From positions 665,288 through 729,287 of the forward strand of contig NZ_FUZK01000001.1 in NCBI RefSeq assembly GCF_900166985.1: 64,000 bases of DNA. The letters run 5' to 3'. Below are positions 27,655 to 36,952 of this stretch, piece by piece (positions within the stretch are counted from its first letter, which is position 1; each line of letters opens with the position of its first letter). This DNA comes from Acholeplasma oculi. GTDB lineage: Bacteria; Bacillota_I; Bacilli_A; Acholeplasmatales; Acholeplasmataceae. A model generated the notes under the pieces. That model searched no databases and was not told where the DNA came from. It saw only the letters and a program-made list of their open reading frames with translations. The translations under genes and the position numbers were made by a program.

Positions 27655-30072
27655 TTATGAATTTTTAACAACAATATTTACAATTTTATTAGGTATTACA
27701 ATCACTTTAACTATCTCAAAACCTTCTGTATGTCTTAAGACATTTTCATGATTTAATGCAAGACTCTTGACATCAGCCTCTGGTAAATCCTTTTTAATTT
27801 GAAGTCTCGCTCTTAACTTACCATTGACTTGTACAACCAGTTCAACTTCATTTTGAACGAGGTAAGCAGGGTCATATATTGGCCATTCAGAGTAAATAAG
27901 TTCTTCATGATGATTTAAAATCTCACGGTTTAATTCCTCAGTCATATGTGGAGCAATTGGATTAAGAAGTTTTAAGAATCCACGAACTTGATGTTTACCA
28001 ATGGATTGTACTTTATATACTTCATTAACAAAAATCATCATTTGAGAGATTGCAGTATTAAAGGCTAACTTTTCATAATCTTCAGTTACTTTTTTGATCG
28101 TTTGATGATAAATTGTTTGAAGTTCTGAAACATTGTCTTCCTTGATTTCAAAATCAAACATTCTCCATACTCGATCTAAAAATCTTTTAGCACCTTCTAA
28201 CCCATCATTACTCCAAGGTTTTTCAGATTCTAAGGGACCCATAAACATTTCAAATAATCTTAAAGCATCCGCTCCATGACTTAAGATAAAATCATCTGGA
28301 GAAACAGAGTTCCCTTTAGATTTACTCATTTTAGAATGATCTTCACCTAAAATCATACCTTGGTTCACTAATTTCATAAAAGGTTCTTTAGAACTAACAA
28401 ATCCCAAATCATAAAATACCTTATGCCAAAATCTAGCATAGAGTAAATGCCCAACAGCATGTTCAGTACCACCTACATATAAATCCACTGGTAAAAACTG
28501 ATCCAGAACTTGTTTAGCTTCTTGGCTATCTAATGGTAGATATCCTAAATTAGATTTTAAAATATATGCAATATAATACCAACTTGAACCTGCTAATTGA
28601 GGCATGGTATTGGTATCTCTTTTATATTTCTTACCATCAATTTCTGGATATAACCAATCTAGTGCATTAGCAAGAGGAGATTCGCCTGTTCCACTTGGTT
28701 TAATAAACTCTAAGTAAGGTAATTCAAGTGGTAATTCATCATCAGGAACTAATGATATATTTCCATTTGTATCATATAAAACAGGGAAAGGTTCTCCCCA
28801 ATAGCGCTGACGACTAAATACCCAGTCTCTTAATTTATATGTATCGTGTCGTTTACCAATTTTTCTAGCTTCCAAATGCGTAATCATTTTTTCAATGGCT
28901 TCATCATTATATAAGCCATCAATTATACCTGAATGATGATGAATACCATCCCCAGTAAATGGTGAATCACCTTGACCCTTAATCACTTCAATAACTTCAA
29001 GACCAAATTTGATTGCGAATTCATAGTCTCTTTCATCATGTGCTGGAACTGCCATAACTGCACCTGTTCCGTAATTCATTAAACAATAATCTGCAATCCA
29101 AATTGGTATCAACTGATTAGTTAATGGGTGTCTAGCAAATGCACCAGTAAAAACACCTGTCTTTGTTTTATCTGCAATTCTGTCTAAATCGGATTTCATT
29201 TTGGTTTGATCAATATATTTTTTTACTGTTTCTAATTCATCATCGGATGTAATACTTAATACAAGTGGATGCTCTGGTGATAATACAACATAAGTAACAC
29301 CATAAATGGTATCCGGTCTTGTTGTAAAGACACTTACAGAATCATCAGATCCTGCAATCTTAAAATCAATGATTGCACCACTGGATTTACCAATCCAGTT
29401 TCTTTGCATCTCTTTTAAGTTTTCAGGCCAGTCTACAAGTTTTAAATCGTCTAATAATCTATCCGCATACTCTGTAATTCTTAAAACCCATTGTCTCATT
29501 GGCTTTTTAATAACTGGATAATGACCTCTTTCAGAAACCATTTGGCCATTTACTATTTCAATTTCATCATTTGCTAATACAGTGCCTAAACCTTCGCACC
29601 AATTGACTTCAACATCTTTTAAAACAGCTAAACCTTTTTCATATAGACGCTTAAAAATCCACTGTGTATAGCGGTAGTATTCAGGGTCTGTTGTTGCGAG
29701 TTCTTTATCCCAGTCAACACCTTTACCCATTTCTATAATTTGTCGTTTAAAATTACTAATGTTTTGATATGTAAATGATTTAGGATCTTTACCAGTTGCT
29801 AATGCATATTGTTCAGATGGTAAACCAAATGCATCCCATCCCATTGGATGTAATACATTATATCCTTGCATTCTTTTAAAACGAGATACGATATCCGTTG
29901 CCGTATACCCTTCTATATGTCCTACATGAAGTCCTGATGCTGAAGGATATGGAAACATATCTAACACATAATATTTAGGGTGAAAACGATCAGTTTTAGT
30001 CTTAAACAGTTTTAAGTCTAACCAATGTTTTTGCCACTTCTTCTCTATCTTTTGATAGTCATAATATATCAT
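27655..30072 (-). CDS. leuS: Leucyl-tRNA synthetase
   Basis: Class Ia synthetase charging tRNA-Leu. It has the HIGH-type motif in [13 protein letters not shown] (about residue 45), the CP1 editing domain with [20 protein letters not shown] and [15 protein letters not shown], the leucine-specific insertion, the KMSKSKGN motif near 610, and a C-terminal anticodon and tRNA-binding region. I chose the ATG at 30072 ([13 protein letters not shown]): AGGTAAG is just upstream and the product matches the usual LeuRS start. An ATG eight codons earlier has no Shine-Dalgarno. No T-box is seen upstream. Confidence 0.97.
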   Translation of the reverse strand: MIYYDYQKIEKKWQKHWLDLKLFKTKTDRFHPKYYVLDMFPYPSASGLHVGHIEGYTATDIVSRFKRMQGYNVLHPMGWDAFGLPSEQYALATGKDPKSFTYQNISNFKRQIIEMGKGVDWDKELATTDPEYYRYTQWIFKRLYEKGLAVLKDVEVNWCEGLGTVLANDEIEIVNGQMVSERGHYPVIKKPMRQWVLRITEYADRLLDDLKLVDWPENLKEMQRNWIGKSSGAIIDFKIAGSDDSVSVFTTRPDTIYGVTYVVLSPEHPLVLSITSDDELETVKKYIDQTKMKSDLDRIADKTKTGVFTGAFARHPLTNQLIPIWIADYCLMNYGTGAVMAVPAHDERDYEFAIKFGLEVIEVIKGQGDSPFTGDGIHHHSGIIDGLYNDEAIEKMITHLEARKIGKRHDTYKLRDWVFSRQRYWGEPFPVLYDTNGNISLVPDDELPLELPYLEFIKPSGTGESPLANALDWLYPEIDGKKYKRDTNTMPQLAGSSWYYIAYILKSNLGYLPLDSQEAKQVLDQFLPVDLYVGGTEHAVGHLLYARFWHKVFYDLGFVSSKEPFMKLVNQGMILGEDHSKMSKSKGNSVSPDDFILSHGADALRLFEMFMGPLESEKPWSNDGLEGAKRFLDRVWRMFDFEIKEDNVSELQTIYHQTIKKVTEDYEKLAFNTAISQMMIFVNEVYKVQSIGKHQVRGFLKLLNPIAPHMTEELNREILNHHEELIYSEWPIYDPAYLVQNEVELVVQVNGKLRARLQIKKDLPEADVKSLALNHENVLRHTEGFEIVKVIVIPNKIVNIVVKNS

Positions 30073-30149
30073 ATGCTTACCTACTTTCTCATACATTCTA
30101 TTATATAGAATTTAAGAACTCTTTTCAATGATAAAAGCCCTATCTAAAA

Positions 30150-30178
30150 TAAAAAAAATCTCCATTAGGAGATTTAAT
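30150..30178 (-). terminator. acpP terminator
   Basis: AAATCTCC and GGAGATTT pair perfectly around a 4 nt loop, followed by a run of eight Ts on the minus strand, right after acpP. Confidence 0.9.
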
Positions 30179-30185
30179 TTATTTA

Positions 30186-30419
30186 CTATTGATTGTCTTT
30201 GATATATGATACCAAGTCATTCACAGTTTTGATGTTTTGTAAAACTTCATCGGAAATTTCAATAGAGAATGCATCTTCTACTGTCATAATCAATTCTACT
30301 GCATCAATTGAATCTGCTCCTAAGTCTTCAACTAATCTTGCTTCAGGCTTTACTAAAGCCTCATCCACTGCTAGTTCGTCAACGATGATTTGTTTTACTT
30401 TATCGAATACTTCTGCCAT
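30186..30419 (-). CDS. acpP: Acyl carrier protein
   Basis: A 77 aa acidic carrier protein that holds acyl chains on a phosphopantetheine arm. The attachment serine is in EDLGADSIDAVELIMTVED, where the usual DSLD is DSID. The four-helix plan is typical. It is a monocistronic unit with an AGGAGG Shine-Dalgarno, its own promoter (30462-30488) and terminator. plsX at 46366 and fakA at 6342 belong to the same acyl-transfer network. Confidence 0.95.
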   Translation of the reverse strand: MAEVFDKVKQIIVDELAVDEALVKPEARLVEDLGADSIDAVELIMTVEDAFSIEISDEVLQNIKTVNDLVSYIKDNQ

Positions 30420-30461
30420 GTATAAAAACCTCCTACAGTTTTGACAATTATGTACCTATAC

Positions 30462-30488
30462 ATTATAACATAAAATATTTTTTGTCCA
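30462..30488 (-). promoter_or_regulatory. acpP promoter
   Basis: Minus strand TGGACA (30483-30488), 15 nt spacer, TATAAT (30462-30467) preceded by TGT as an extended -10. It lies about 45 nt before the acpP start. Confidence 0.55.
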
Positions 30489-30568
30489 TCGTTTTGATAC
30501 TAAAATATTTTTAACATCAAAGTTTTTTTATCACTTTAGCTTTGAACTCTTCTGCTTGTCTATTTCAT

Positions 30569-30592
30569 TAATGTATTCATACATGATATAAT
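30569..30592 (+). promoter_or_regulatory. Promoter of the lactonase-family gene
   Basis: TATAAT at 30587-30592 preceded by TGA (extended -10). The upstream -35 region (around 30563-30569) is poor. It is 25 nt before the ATG. Confidence 0.55.
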
Positions 30593-30617
30593 ATATAACG
30601 AAAGTTGAGGAATACAA

Positions 30618-31541
30618 ATGAAATACTTAGTTGGCACTTATACTAAAAATCTATCCGAAGGTATTTACTTAGTTGATGAGGATAAAGTCTCTTTACATAT
30701 GAGATTATTTAATCCAACTTATTTTACTTTACAAGAAGGTCATTTATTTACAATTGCTAGAGGAGGTATTGAAATATATCAGGATCAAACTCTTGTTTAT
30801 GAAGATCATTCAGAAGCACATAGTCCCGCACATATTTTCTATGAACCTACATTAGCAATGATATTTACAGCAAATTACCATGTAGGACAAATTTCTACAT
30901 ATAAATTCGATGGTACTCAAACTAAAAAGATTCAAACTCTGATTTATCCTACTGGTTCACATGCACATCAAGTGTATTATGATCAAAAAAGTCAAACACT
31001 CTTTGCAGTTGATCTAGGTTTAGATACCGTATTTACTTATTCTGTAGGTGAAAACTTAAAACTTATACCTAAAAAAGAATTAACACTGCATAAAGGCGTT
31101 GGACCAAGACATTTAGTAGTTTCAGAAAAAGGATATGTTTATTGTTTAACTGAATATTCGCATGAAATCTATGTCTATAATGAAAAGTTGGATTTTGTTA
31201 AAAAATTTAAAACTATCGACAAAAATTTTCCAGGAATTTCAAGTGCTGCTATTCGTTTATCCAATAACCAAAAACACCTTTATGTATCCAACCGTGGATT
31301 TGATGCAATTACCCACTTCTTAGTATTAGATGATGGTACATTAAAACAACAAAAGATCTATAACACTCAAGGAAAACACCCTAGAGATTTTAATCTTTCA
31401 CTTGATGAGTCACATTTAGTTGTTGGTAATATGCATTCTAATAATGTTGCAATCTTTGAAAGAAACTCCAATACAGGAGAGCTAAAGTTTAAGAAAACAA
31501 TTCCTGTACAAGAACCAAGTTGTATTTTCTTTATTCCATAA
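30618..31541 (+). CDS. Lactonase family (YbhE-type beta-propeller) protein
   Basis: A 307 aa cytosolic protein with the seven-bladed propeller pattern of the YbhE/6-phosphogluconolactonase family. MKYLVGTYTKNLSEGIYL starts blade 1, GSHAHQVYYD and GVGPRHLVVSEKG are the characteristic histidine-containing motifs, and GKHPRDFNLSLDESHLVVGN closes the ring. The family hydrolyses sugar lactones; the actual substrate here is uncertain, since no glucose-6-phosphate dehydrogenase is adjacent. GAGG lies 8 nt before the ATG. Single-gene unit with its own promoter and terminator. Confidence 0.85.
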   Translation: MKYLVGTYTKNLSEGIYLVDEDKVSLHMRLFNPTYFTLQEGHLFTIARGGIEIYQDQTLVYEDHSEAHSPAHIFYEPTLAMIFTANYHVGQISTYKFDGTQTKKIQTLIYPTGSHAHQVYYDQKSQTLFAVDLGLDTVFTYSVGENLKLIPKKELTLHKGVGPRHLVVSEKGYVYCLTEYSHEIYVYNEKLDFVKKFKTIDKNFPGISSAAIRLSNNQKHLYVSNRGFDAITHFLVLDDGTLKQQKIYNTQGKHPRDFNLSLDESHLVVGNMHSNNVAIFERNSNTGELKFKKTIPVQEPSCIFFIP

Positions 31542-31544
31542 TAC

Positions 31545-31577
31545 AAAAAACGCCAATTTGATATTGGCGTTTTTTTA
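31545..31577 (+). terminator. Terminator between convergent lactonase and FMN reductase genes
   Basis: AAAAAACGCCAAT and ATTGGCGTTTTTTT form a 13 bp stem with a short loop. Nearly symmetrical T and A runs suggest it serves both directions. Confidence 0.92.
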
Positions 31578-31588
31578 TACCTACTAAA

Positions 31589-32149
31589 TTATCTTAAAGT
31601 TTTTAAAGCTTTTGACCAACCTGTTAATTGACTTACTAACAAGTTCAGTTCAGCATCATGCCATGCACCTGGAGTGAATGTTTGATTTTCAGTTCCTGGA
31701 TTTGCAAAATCAGATGTAAATGATAGATTAATTTGTTGTTGTGTTAAAGCAATTTGTTGATATGCTAAATGTGCTCTAAATCCAACGATTGCTCTTGCAG
31801 CACCTAACCAACCATAACCCACAAATGCTAATGCCTTATTAGCAACTTCTGGTTTTAAGAATTGGAATGCATTTTGAAGTGCTCCTGGTACAACATGATT
31901 ATATTCTGGTGTTACTAAGATATAACCATCATATTGACTCATTGTTTGACTCCATGAAGTAATTCCCTTGATTTGTGATTCTGTAGGTGTTGCACCTAGG
32001 AATGGTAAATCAAATGATTTTAAATCAACTAATTCATAGGTTGAAGCTGTATCGATTGCTTGAACTTTTTCTAAAACCCATTTGGCAACATCTAATCCTG
32101 CTCTACCTTCTCTAATAGAACCTATAATAATACCTATTTTTAATGACAT
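31589..32149 (-). CDS. NADPH-dependent FMN reductase family protein
   Basis: A 186 aa flavodoxin-like oxidoreductase. GIIIGSIREGRAGLDVAKW is the FMN phosphate loop, PFLGATPTES and LVTPEYNHVVPGALQNAFQFL are the family's flavin-binding segments, and FVGYGWLGAARA follows. Members reduce quinones, azo compounds, chromate or flavins; the in vivo substrate is unknown. Its promoter region contains a spaced direct repeat (32201-32244) that looks like an operator, so the gene may respond to redox or electrophile stress. Start has AAGGAG upstream. Confidence 0.88.
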   Translation of the reverse strand: MSLKIGIIIGSIREGRAGLDVAKWVLEKVQAIDTASTYELVDLKSFDLPFLGATPTESQIKGITSWSQTMSQYDGYILVTPEYNHVVPGALQNAFQFLKPEVANKALAFVGYGWLGAARAIVGFRAHLAYQQIALTQQQINLSFTSDFANPGTENQTFTPGAWHDAELNLLVSQLTGWSKALKTLR

Positions 32150-32200
32150 ATTCGTAAATCTCCTTGTATGTAATATTTTTTTACTATACCTATGATATTA

Positions 32201-32244
32201 CGAATTCGAAATATATGCCAGTGATTTGCTTCGATTTCGAAATA
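32201..32244. promoter_or_regulatory. Direct-repeat operator candidate upstream of FMN reductase
   Basis: CGAATTCGAAATA (32201-32213) and CGATTTCGAAATA (32232-32244) are 12/13 identical and start 31 bp apart, about three helical turns. Each contains the near-palindrome CGAAWTCG on the minus strand. The proximal copy overlaps the expected -35 of a TATAGT promoter for the reductase gene. Confidence 0.45.
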
Positions 32245-32252
32245 ATATTGTG

Positions 32253-33488
32253 TTAAATCACAAAATTACCATTTTCGAAGACTAATACTTTAGAACCATC
32301 ATATTTTGTACCAACAATTTTCATATCACTTGAACCAAACATAAAGTCTACATGACTCATTGAGTTGTTATAACCTTTTTTCTCTAATTCTTCAATAGGT
32401 GTTTGGTTACCATTTTTAATATTCATTGGGTATGCTCTACCTAATGCCATATGACAGCTTGCATTTTCATCAAACAAAGTATTTAAGAATAAAATATTTG
32501 TATTAGATATTGGTGATTGATGAGAAATTAAAGCAATTTCACCAATATATCTTGAGTTTGGATCAAACTCTAATATACTCTCTAAAGCTTCTTTTTCTAC
32601 CTCAGCATCAAAGTCTACAACTTTACCATCTTTAAACTCTAACCAGAAGTTTTCAATAATTCTTCCTTGATTGTTTAATGGTTTAGTTGCAACAACTTTA
32701 CCTTGAGTACCAAATTTATAAGGCATTGTAAATGATTCTTCAGTTGGTATATTTGGGTTAAATATAACACCATTACCAGCCGTTTCTGCACCACCAGCCC
32801 AAACATGGTCTTTGATGAGTTCAACTACTAAATCCGTTCCTAAACTATTTGTAAAATGAAGAGATTTAAAGTTTGCATCATTTAAGATCTTATTATTTCT
32901 ACTTAAATAAGCATTATGTTTCTTCCATTCACTAATTGGATCATTATCAATTGTTACACGGCAAGCCATAAAGATTGCATCCCATAGTTTTTCAACCGCA
33001 TTTCTAACTTGCATATCTGGGAATAGTTTTGCTGCCCAACTAGGATTGGATGCAGCAACAATTGTCCATTGTGATTTATTACCCATTGTATGTTCTCTAA
33101 AAAACTGAATAGGTTTCATGGTAGCTACTAAAACATCTTGCATTTTCTTAGAGTCAACTCCAGCTAATACATTAGGAACTGGAGATACAATAGAAATAAA
33201 TGCTGCGTTATGTTCAACAAAATATTTATATTGATCTATTTGCCAATTTGGCATTTCTTTTAAGTCTTCAGTTTGTGCAAAATCATAAGCATATTTTGAA
33301 ACTCTTTCATCTGCCCAGATGATATGGACTCTTTTTGCACCTGCAATATACGCTTGTCTAGCGACTTCTCTCGTTAATTCTACAGCCTCAGTTGTTGTTC
33401 TTAAAACAACAAGTTGACCCTTTTGCACATTCGCTCCTGTAACAACAGCAAGCTTTGCATATTTTTCTAATAATATATTATTTGGCAT
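32253..33488 (-). CDS. Aminopeptidase, M29 family (AmpS/PepS)
   Basis: A 411 aa cytosolic metallo-aminopeptidase. The features are those of M29: NILLEKYAKLAVVTGANVQKG at the N-terminus; TNSLGTDLVVELIKDHVWAGG; the first metal ligands in NIPTEESFTMP near 255; EIALISHQSPIS and FLNTLFDENASCHMALGRAYP near 325-350; and MSHVDFMFGSSDM near the C-terminus (His/Asp ligands). It releases N-terminal residues from peptides, supporting amino-acid recycling. It follows dnaE after 2 nt on the same strand, probably an operon of convenience. Confidence 0.92.
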   Translation of the reverse strand: MPNNILLEKYAKLAVVTGANVQKGQLVVLRTTTEAVELTREVARQAYIAGAKRVHIIWADERVSKYAYDFAQTEDLKEMPNWQIDQYKYFVEHNAAFISIVSPVPNVLAGVDSKKMQDVLVATMKPIQFFREHTMGNKSQWTIVAASNPSWAAKLFPDMQVRNAVEKLWDAIFMACRVTIDNDPISEWKKHNAYLSRNNKILNDANFKSLHFTNSLGTDLVVELIKDHVWAGGAETAGNGVIFNPNIPTEESFTMPYKFGTQGKVVATKPLNNQGRIIENFWLEFKDGKVVDFDAEVEKEALESILEFDPNSRYIGEIALISHQSPISNTNILFLNTLFDENASCHMALGRAYPMNIKNGNQTPIEELEKKGYNNSMSHVDFMFGSSDMKIVGTKYDGSKVLVFENGNFVI

Positions 33489-33490
33489 GT

Positions 33491-36427
33491 TTATACCTTC
33501 ACTTTCTCTATATGTTTTATTATATAATCATTATTTGTTTTTTCTTTGTTTTTTGATATTTCAACAAGCACATAAGGCTCATTTAACAGTTTTTCATATT
33601 GTTCATAAGCTTTTGGAAACAATATCAGTTCTACTGTATAATCTGATTCAAATTGAATAAAGGCCATGGTTTGTTTTTGTTTTGTTTCTATGACTTTAAC
33701 CTTAGTGATACGACCTATAGTCCTTACATGTTCATCTTCTAATTTGAATGACTTAATGTTATATTTTTTATGAAGTTCTTGAATCATTGGATTATGTTTA
33801 TATTTTATATTAAATCCAAAAACTTCAAATTCTTTTTCTTTGAGTACTTCAAAATCAAATTCAACTTCATTTTTCTCTTTAAAATCTTTAATGAAACTTT
33901 CAAATCCAAACGTTTGATAACCCAATTGTTGAATAAGACTAGCTTTTGTCAATCCAAAACCATCAAGTGCATGACTATAAATTAAGGATTCAACGACTTT
34001 TTCATTTAAGGTATCGTGTGTTCTTTGTTTAAAGTCCTGATAGTCCACAAAGGGTTTTTCACCTCTAATAACTTTAATTTTTTGAACCAATGAAGGTCCA
34101 ATACCTTTAATCATGGTAAGGGGTGCAATTAGTGTTTGACCCTTAACAATGAATTGATCAAGACTCAGGTTGATATCGGGTGGTAACATATCGATACCAT
34201 TTAAATGAAGTGTTTCCATATAAGATTTAATAAGTTCACTGTTTTGTGCAACATTCGTCATTAATACAGCCATAAATGATGCTTTATAATGTGTTTTTAA
34301 ATATGCCATTTGATACGCTAATAATGCATATGCAACACTATGGCTTCGATTAAATCCATAATCTGCAAAGCGTTCAATCGCATCATATATCTTTTCAGCC
34401 AAATGAGCGTCTTTTCCATTTTCATTCGATCTTTGAATGAATCTGATTTTCTCACTTTCTATCACTTCACGAACCTTTTTAGAAATAGCTCTTCTAATGA
34501 TATCTGCCTCAGCATAACTAAATCCAGCAAACTCATTTAATATTTTCATGATTTGTTCTTGGTAAATAATGATTCCATACGTTGGTTTTAAAATATCATC
34601 AATGGATGGATCTAATCCCTCATATGGTTTACCATGTAGTCTTTCAATATATTCATCAATAAATATCATTGGACCCGGTCGGTATAATGCGAGTAATGCA
34701 ACAATATCCTCAAATTTATCTGGTTTCATTTTTCTTATGGTTTGTCGCATACCAAATGATTCTAATTGAAAGATTCCATCCACATCTCCATCTTTTAATA
34801 ATTGATATGTAGAGGGATCATCAAGTGGAATATCACTTAACTTAATCGGATAGTTTTCTAGTTTTAAAACATCTTCTATAATACTTAAGTTCTTTAACCC
34901 TAAAAAATCAATCTTTAAAAATCCTAACGCTTCTAAATCGGATGCTTCCAATTGTGATTGTAAAACTTCTTTAGGTCCAGTCATTAATGGAATATGATGG
35001 CTTAAATCTTCATGAGAAATTATTATACCCGCAGGATGTGTTCCTGTTTGTCTTGGTAAACCTTCAATCGACTTTGAAACTTGAATCAAATCAACAGCTT
35101 CAAAATCGGTATCATCTAAATGATTATTGATATAACTCTTTAGAATTGCTCCTGCTCTTTGTGAATCAATTTTCATGATTTTAGCAATATCTCTGATGGA
35201 TGATTTTTGTGCAAATGTTGTAAAAGTAGATATAGTTACGACATGCTTTTTCCCATATTTATGCATCACATATTCGATAACTTTATCTCTTTTATGATCT
35301 GGGAAATCTAAATCAATATCTGGCATGGTGCGTCGATTAATATTTAAAAATCTTTCAAATAATAAATCATATTGAATTGGGTCAACTTCTGTAATTCCTA
35401 AACAATATGCAACTAAACTTCCTGCTGCACTTCCTCTTCCAGGTCCAACTAATATATCGTTTGTTTTAGCAAACCTGACAAAATCATAGACAATTAAAAA
35501 ATAATCATCATACCCCATTTGATGTATCACATCAAGTTCATATAACAATCGTTTTTGATATATCTCTATGGATGCATATTGTTGTTTAGATAATCTTTTT
35601 TTAAGTCCTAATATTGATAATGCACTTAAATAATCCTTACTCGTTGTATCTTTTACAGTAGGATATTTTGGAAGGTCAAATGTTTGATGAACATAATCAT
35701 ATGTTGTTTTACCAAACAACCTATCCATATGTTCAAACATAAAGCCATAGTCCTTATACAATTTTCTTAATTCGAAAGCATTCATGAATGCTTTCGATGA
35801 AATCTCTTCTACATATTGCGTATTTTCAATACTTTTTAGAATATCATAACTTCTTTTTTCTTCTTGTGATGCATAGTTCATTTGATGTGTAGGTAATATG
35901 AATCGTTTATATGTCTTAGCTATTTCATAAAATACATGAGATATTTGATTAAACTCATGTTGAAGCGATAAACCAAAGTGTATCGTAGGTATTAATTTGA
36001 TGATTTTTAAAACTTTATCTTTTAATATATCAATATCTGTTATGTCATTAAAGATAGGTTGTATACTTGGTAAAACAAGCGTGACTTGTTTTAATTCATC
36101 CAGTAAATCGTCGATTTCTAAACGAGAATTCATTGAAATTAAACTTGATAAATAGATTAAATGTTTGAGCTCAGTTGAATCTTTGGCATAGCATAAAAAA
36201 TCAACCAAACTTTCTTCTACCTTTAAACTTAGTCTCATTCCTATGATTACAGGAATTTGATAACTTTCTGATAATTTTAATGCTTTATATAAAGCATGAA
36301 GATTAGCATCATCTGCAATTCCAACAAAATCCCAACCACTTTCTTTGGCAAGCTGAAACAAACGTTCAAGTTTAAGCGTTGAATTCTTCATGGAGTATTC
36401 ACTTTGAATATACAGACTACCTACCAT
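33491..36427 (-). CDS. dnaE: DNA polymerase III alpha subunit, DnaE type
   Basis: Second replicative-type polymerase, 978 aa, a little shorter than Bacillus DnaE. The N-terminal PHP domain (about 1-250) has partly degenerate metal residues (YIQSEYSM, no HxH), so exonuclease activity there is unlikely. The palm carries VGPGRGSAAGSLVAYCLGIT and MPDIDLDFPDHKRDKVIEY, with TGTHPAGIIIS and the fingers. HhH (DVLP region about 740-800) and a C-terminal OB fold (VRTIGRITKVKVIETK) follow. In PolC-containing Firmicutes, DnaE extends primers and does translesion work. GAGG lies 10 nt before the ATG. Confidence 0.96.
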   Translation of the reverse strand: MVGSLYIQSEYSMKNSTLKLERLFQLAKESGWDFVGIADDANLHALYKALKLSESYQIPVIIGMRLSLKVEESLVDFLCYAKDSTELKHLIYLSSLISMNSRLEIDDLLDELKQVTLVLPSIQPIFNDITDIDILKDKVLKIIKLIPTIHFGLSLQHEFNQISHVFYEIAKTYKRFILPTHQMNYASQEEKRSYDILKSIENTQYVEEISSKAFMNAFELRKLYKDYGFMFEHMDRLFGKTTYDYVHQTFDLPKYPTVKDTTSKDYLSALSILGLKKRLSKQQYASIEIYQKRLLYELDVIHQMGYDDYFLIVYDFVRFAKTNDILVGPGRGSAAGSLVAYCLGITEVDPIQYDLLFERFLNINRRTMPDIDLDFPDHKRDKVIEYVMHKYGKKHVVTISTFTTFAQKSSIRDIAKIMKIDSQRAGAILKSYINNHLDDTDFEAVDLIQVSKSIEGLPRQTGTHPAGIIISHEDLSHHIPLMTGPKEVLQSQLEASDLEALGFLKIDFLGLKNLSIIEDVLKLENYPIKLSDIPLDDPSTYQLLKDGDVDGIFQLESFGMRQTIRKMKPDKFEDIVALLALYRPGPMIFIDEYIERLHGKPYEGLDPSIDDILKPTYGIIIYQEQIMKILNEFAGFSYAEADIIRRAISKKVREVIESEKIRFIQRSNENGKDAHLAEKIYDAIERFADYGFNRSHSVAYALLAYQMAYLKTHYKASFMAVLMTNVAQNSELIKSYMETLHLNGIDMLPPDINLSLDQFIVKGQTLIAPLTMIKGIGPSLVQKIKVIRGEKPFVDYQDFKQRTHDTLNEKVVESLIYSHALDGFGLTKASLIQQLGYQTFGFESFIKDFKEKNEVEFDFEVLKEKEFEVFGFNIKYKHNPMIQELHKKYNIKSFKLEDEHVRTIGRITKVKVIETKQKQTMAFIQFESDYTVELILFPKAYEQYEKLLNEPYVLVEISKNKEKTNNDYIIKHIEKVKV

Positions 36428-36460
36428 TAATCAATAACCTCATATACCTATTATACATTA

Positions 36461-36490
36461 GTAAAAAAGGATAATTCTATCCTTTTACTA
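36461..36490 (-). terminator. Terminator after the flavodoxin gene
   Basis: AAAAGGATA pairs with TATCCTTTT around ATTC, overlapping the flavodoxin stop, followed by TTACT on the minus strand. It lies directly upstream of dnaE. Confidence 0.7.
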
Positions 36491-36913
36491 TTTTAATGCA
36501 AATCGCATACCCATTTCTTTAATCATTTGTTGTTCTTTTGTTGATGGCGTTGAATTAATCTTGATACCTTCTTCAAATAAATTAAGTCCAAGACCTTTAA
36601 CTCTGTCTTGCCAATAATCCATCCATTCACCTTCACCCCAACCATATGAACCAAAAATTAATAGTGGTTTATCACCTAAAATAGGTTCTACATCATCATA
36701 CCAAGGTAAAAATTCTTCAGGTTCTAATTCTTCAATTCCCATTGAAGGACATCCAATTGCAACCTTATCATAATTTAATACATCATCAGGTAAACAATCA
36801 TCAATCTGTTTTAAATCAGCTTCGACACCAGCTTCTAAGATACCCTCATGTAATTTTTCAGCCATGATTTCTGTATTTCCTGTACCAGTCCAATAAACAA
36901 CAAGTATTGCCAT
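36488..36913 (-). CDS. Flavodoxin
   Basis: A 141 aa electron carrier with FMN. VVYWTGTGNTEIMAEKLHEG is the phosphate loop, CPSMGIEELEPEEFLPWYDD and IFGSYGWGEGEWMDYWQDRV are the two isoalloxazine loops. It is a short-chain flavodoxin of normal length. I chose the ATG at 36913 (MAILVVYWTG), which has AAGGAAC about 10 nt upstream, rather than ATG 36946, which would add a charged, unrelated leader. It follows the Ig-like surface protein on the same strand. Its partner is unknown; radical SAM enzymes are a common need. Confidence 0.92.
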   Translation of the reverse strand: MAILVVYWTGTGNTEIMAEKLHEGILEAGVEADLKQIDDCLPDDVLNYDKVAIGCPSMGIEELEPEEFLPWYDDVEPILGDKPLLIFGSYGWGEGEWMDYWQDRVKGLGLNLFEEGIKINSTPSTKEQQMIKEMGMRFALK

Positions 36914-36952
36914 AATATGCACGTTCCTTTTTCTTTCTTCATACATATTATA

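Noticed and set aside
30073-30150. Possible T-box or leader before leuS
   Set aside because: The gap is short and lacks the T-box core and an antiterminator; only the acpP terminator is present.
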